From: an uncultured Acidobacteriota bacterium
Lineage (GTDB): Bacteria; Acidobacteriota; Blastocatellia; Pyrinomonadales; Pyrinomonadaceae
Direction: 5' to 3'
Assembly (NCBI GenBank): GCA_946480545.1
Contig: CAMLKY010000125.1
Coordinates: 1-6,436 of the forward strand
DNA length: 6,436 nucleotides
Position 1 is the first letter of the stretch. Each line of letters begins with the position of its first letter. A program made the position numbers and the translations under genes. Under the pieces are notes generated by a model, which saw only the letters and a program-made list of their open reading frames with translations, searched no databases and was not told the origin of the DNA. This document shows positions 5,591 through 6,436 of this stretch, in pieces.

Positions 5591-6436
5591 TTAAAAGAGC
5601 TCGAGCGCCTCATTTATCGCCAATACCCGGACTCGATCTTTGATACCCGACTCCTCCGCCTTTTCCATCAACAGCCGCAACGGCTGGCTCGGCGGCTCAT
5701 CCGACAGATCGAACGTACCGTAGTGCATCGGCACCAGGTGCCGGGCACCCGAATCGGCGAACGCTTGCACAACATCCGATGGGTTGTTGTGGTTGGGCTC
5801 CATGAACCACCGCGGCTCATATGCTCCGATGCCGATCAGGAAGTAGTCGATCCTGGGAAACAACTCGGCGGCTTCGCGGTAGTGTCTGCCGTAGCCGCTG
5901 TCGCCGCCGAAATAGATCGTCGCTTTTTCGGTCTGGATGACGTAGCCGCCCCAGAGCCGCCAGTTCGTATCCATCAATCCGCGTCGCGACCAGTGACGGA
6001 CGGGAAGGAAATAGATTCGCAGACCGTCGGGGCGTCCGAGATCGAACTCCTGAAACCATCCCGCAGTCTCGACGGTATTTGTCGCGGTGGCCCAATCGCC
6101 CAGTACATCTTCAGATCTAAGTCCGGCAAGAAAGCGTGCATTCGGAAACTTCTGCGCGACCGCTCGCAGCGTGTTCTCGTCCATGTGATCGCGGTGGTCA
6201 TGGGAAAGCAGAACGTAGTCTACTCGCCGGATCTTTTCCAGCGGTGAGGCGACTTCGACGTAACGGGTCACGAAGGGCGGTTTTCCGAACACTGGATCCG
6301 TCAGGATGCCCACGCCGTTCACGCGGATATAGAACGACGCGTGACCGAGCCACATGATCCCGTCTTCCTGCGAGGCCAGAAACGGCCCCGGGTCTTTGAC
6401 CTCAGGTTTCCACGCGTCGGCTTGCTTCTCATCCTT
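5591..6436 (-). CDS. NAPE-PLD-like metallo-beta-lactamase-fold hydrolase (5' end outside window)
   Basis: The frame is open from the stop at 5591-5593 to the right edge, giving 281 visible residues. The first 27 (starting KDEKQADAWKPEVKD) lie before the ATG at 6355. They run smoothly into the conserved MWLGHASFYI start of the fold, so the true start is beyond 6436. Counting from the Met at 6355, metal ligands are visible: HDHRDH (52-57), His121 in PVRHWSRR, Asp152 in FGGDSGY, and His211 in PMHYGTF. IGAYEPRWFMEPNHNNP (175-191) is typical of the NAPE-PLD branch (COG2220). Animal NAPE-PLD cleaves N-acyl-phosphatidylethanolamine; bacterial relatives are mostly of unknown substrate, so a phosphodiesterase acting on a lipid is only an inference. 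No signal peptide can be judged because the N-terminus is missing. It lies upstream of, and on the same strand as, the glycosyltransferase operon, separated by the structured 208-bp gap. Confidence 0.92.
   Translation of the reverse strand, partial: KDEKQADAWKPEVKDPGPFLASQEDGIMWLGHASFYIRVNGVGILTDPVFGKPPFVTRYVEVASPLEKIRRVDYVLLSHDHRDHMDENTLRAVAQKFPNARFLAGLRSEDVLGDWATATNTVETAGWFQEFDLGRPDGLRIYFLPVRHWSRRGLMDTNWRLWGGYVIQTEKATIYFGGDSGYGRHYREAAELFPRIDYFLIGIGAYEPRWFMEPNHNNPSDVVQAFADSGARHLVPMHYGTFDLSDEPPSQPLRLLMEKAEESGIKDRVRVLAINEALELF

Noticed and set aside
1..6436. CRISPR array, transposase or tRNA
   Set aside because: No regularly spaced direct repeats, no transposase-like frame and no cloverleaf-like segment were seen on either strand.

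Overview
This is bacterial, moderately GC-rich chromosomal DNA, tightly packed with genes. Several features fit an environmental Gram-negative bacterium, possibly an acidobacterium of the Blastocatellia type: a type III pantothenate kinase, a large membrane glycosyltransferase-like protein ending in TPRs, and a Tat-exported amidase. That placement is an inference from gene content and general resemblance. There is no rRNA or other marker gene to prove it. I see no phage genes, transposase, tRNA, rRNA or CRISPR array.

Left part, plus strand (1-1135): the likely last codons of an upstream gene overlap a small protein with an extremely acidic N-terminus. This is followed after 5 bases by coaX (type III pantothenate kinase, first step of coenzyme A synthesis). 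The best coaX start is a GTG at 395 with its own ribosome-binding site, not the longer upstream ORF. Between coaX and the next gene, which converges on it, lies an 88-bp gap almost filled by an imperfect inverted repeat.

Middle part, minus strand (5382 down to 1224): three genes form a probable operon. The order of transcription is a family 2 glycosyltransferase of the polyprenyl-phosphate sugar synthase (DPM1-like) type, a multi-spanning GT-C-like membrane protein with C-terminal TPRs that resembles the animal TMTC O-mannosyltransferases, and a Tat-signal amidase of the peptide-amidase subgroup. The first two could form a donor-maker plus donor-user pair for glycosylation on the outer face of the inner membrane. 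This is the most interesting functional hypothesis in the window.

Right part, minus strand (6436 down to 5591): the 3' portion of an NAPE-PLD-like metallo-beta-lactamase-fold hydrolase, whose start lies outside the window. The 208-bp gap between it and the glycosyltransferase gene contains a roughly 140-nt segment that folds into nested long stems, with wobble pairs favouring the minus-strand RNA. It is either a small structured RNA (a solitary HEARO/omega-like RNA is one candidate) or a leader of the glycosyltransferase operon.
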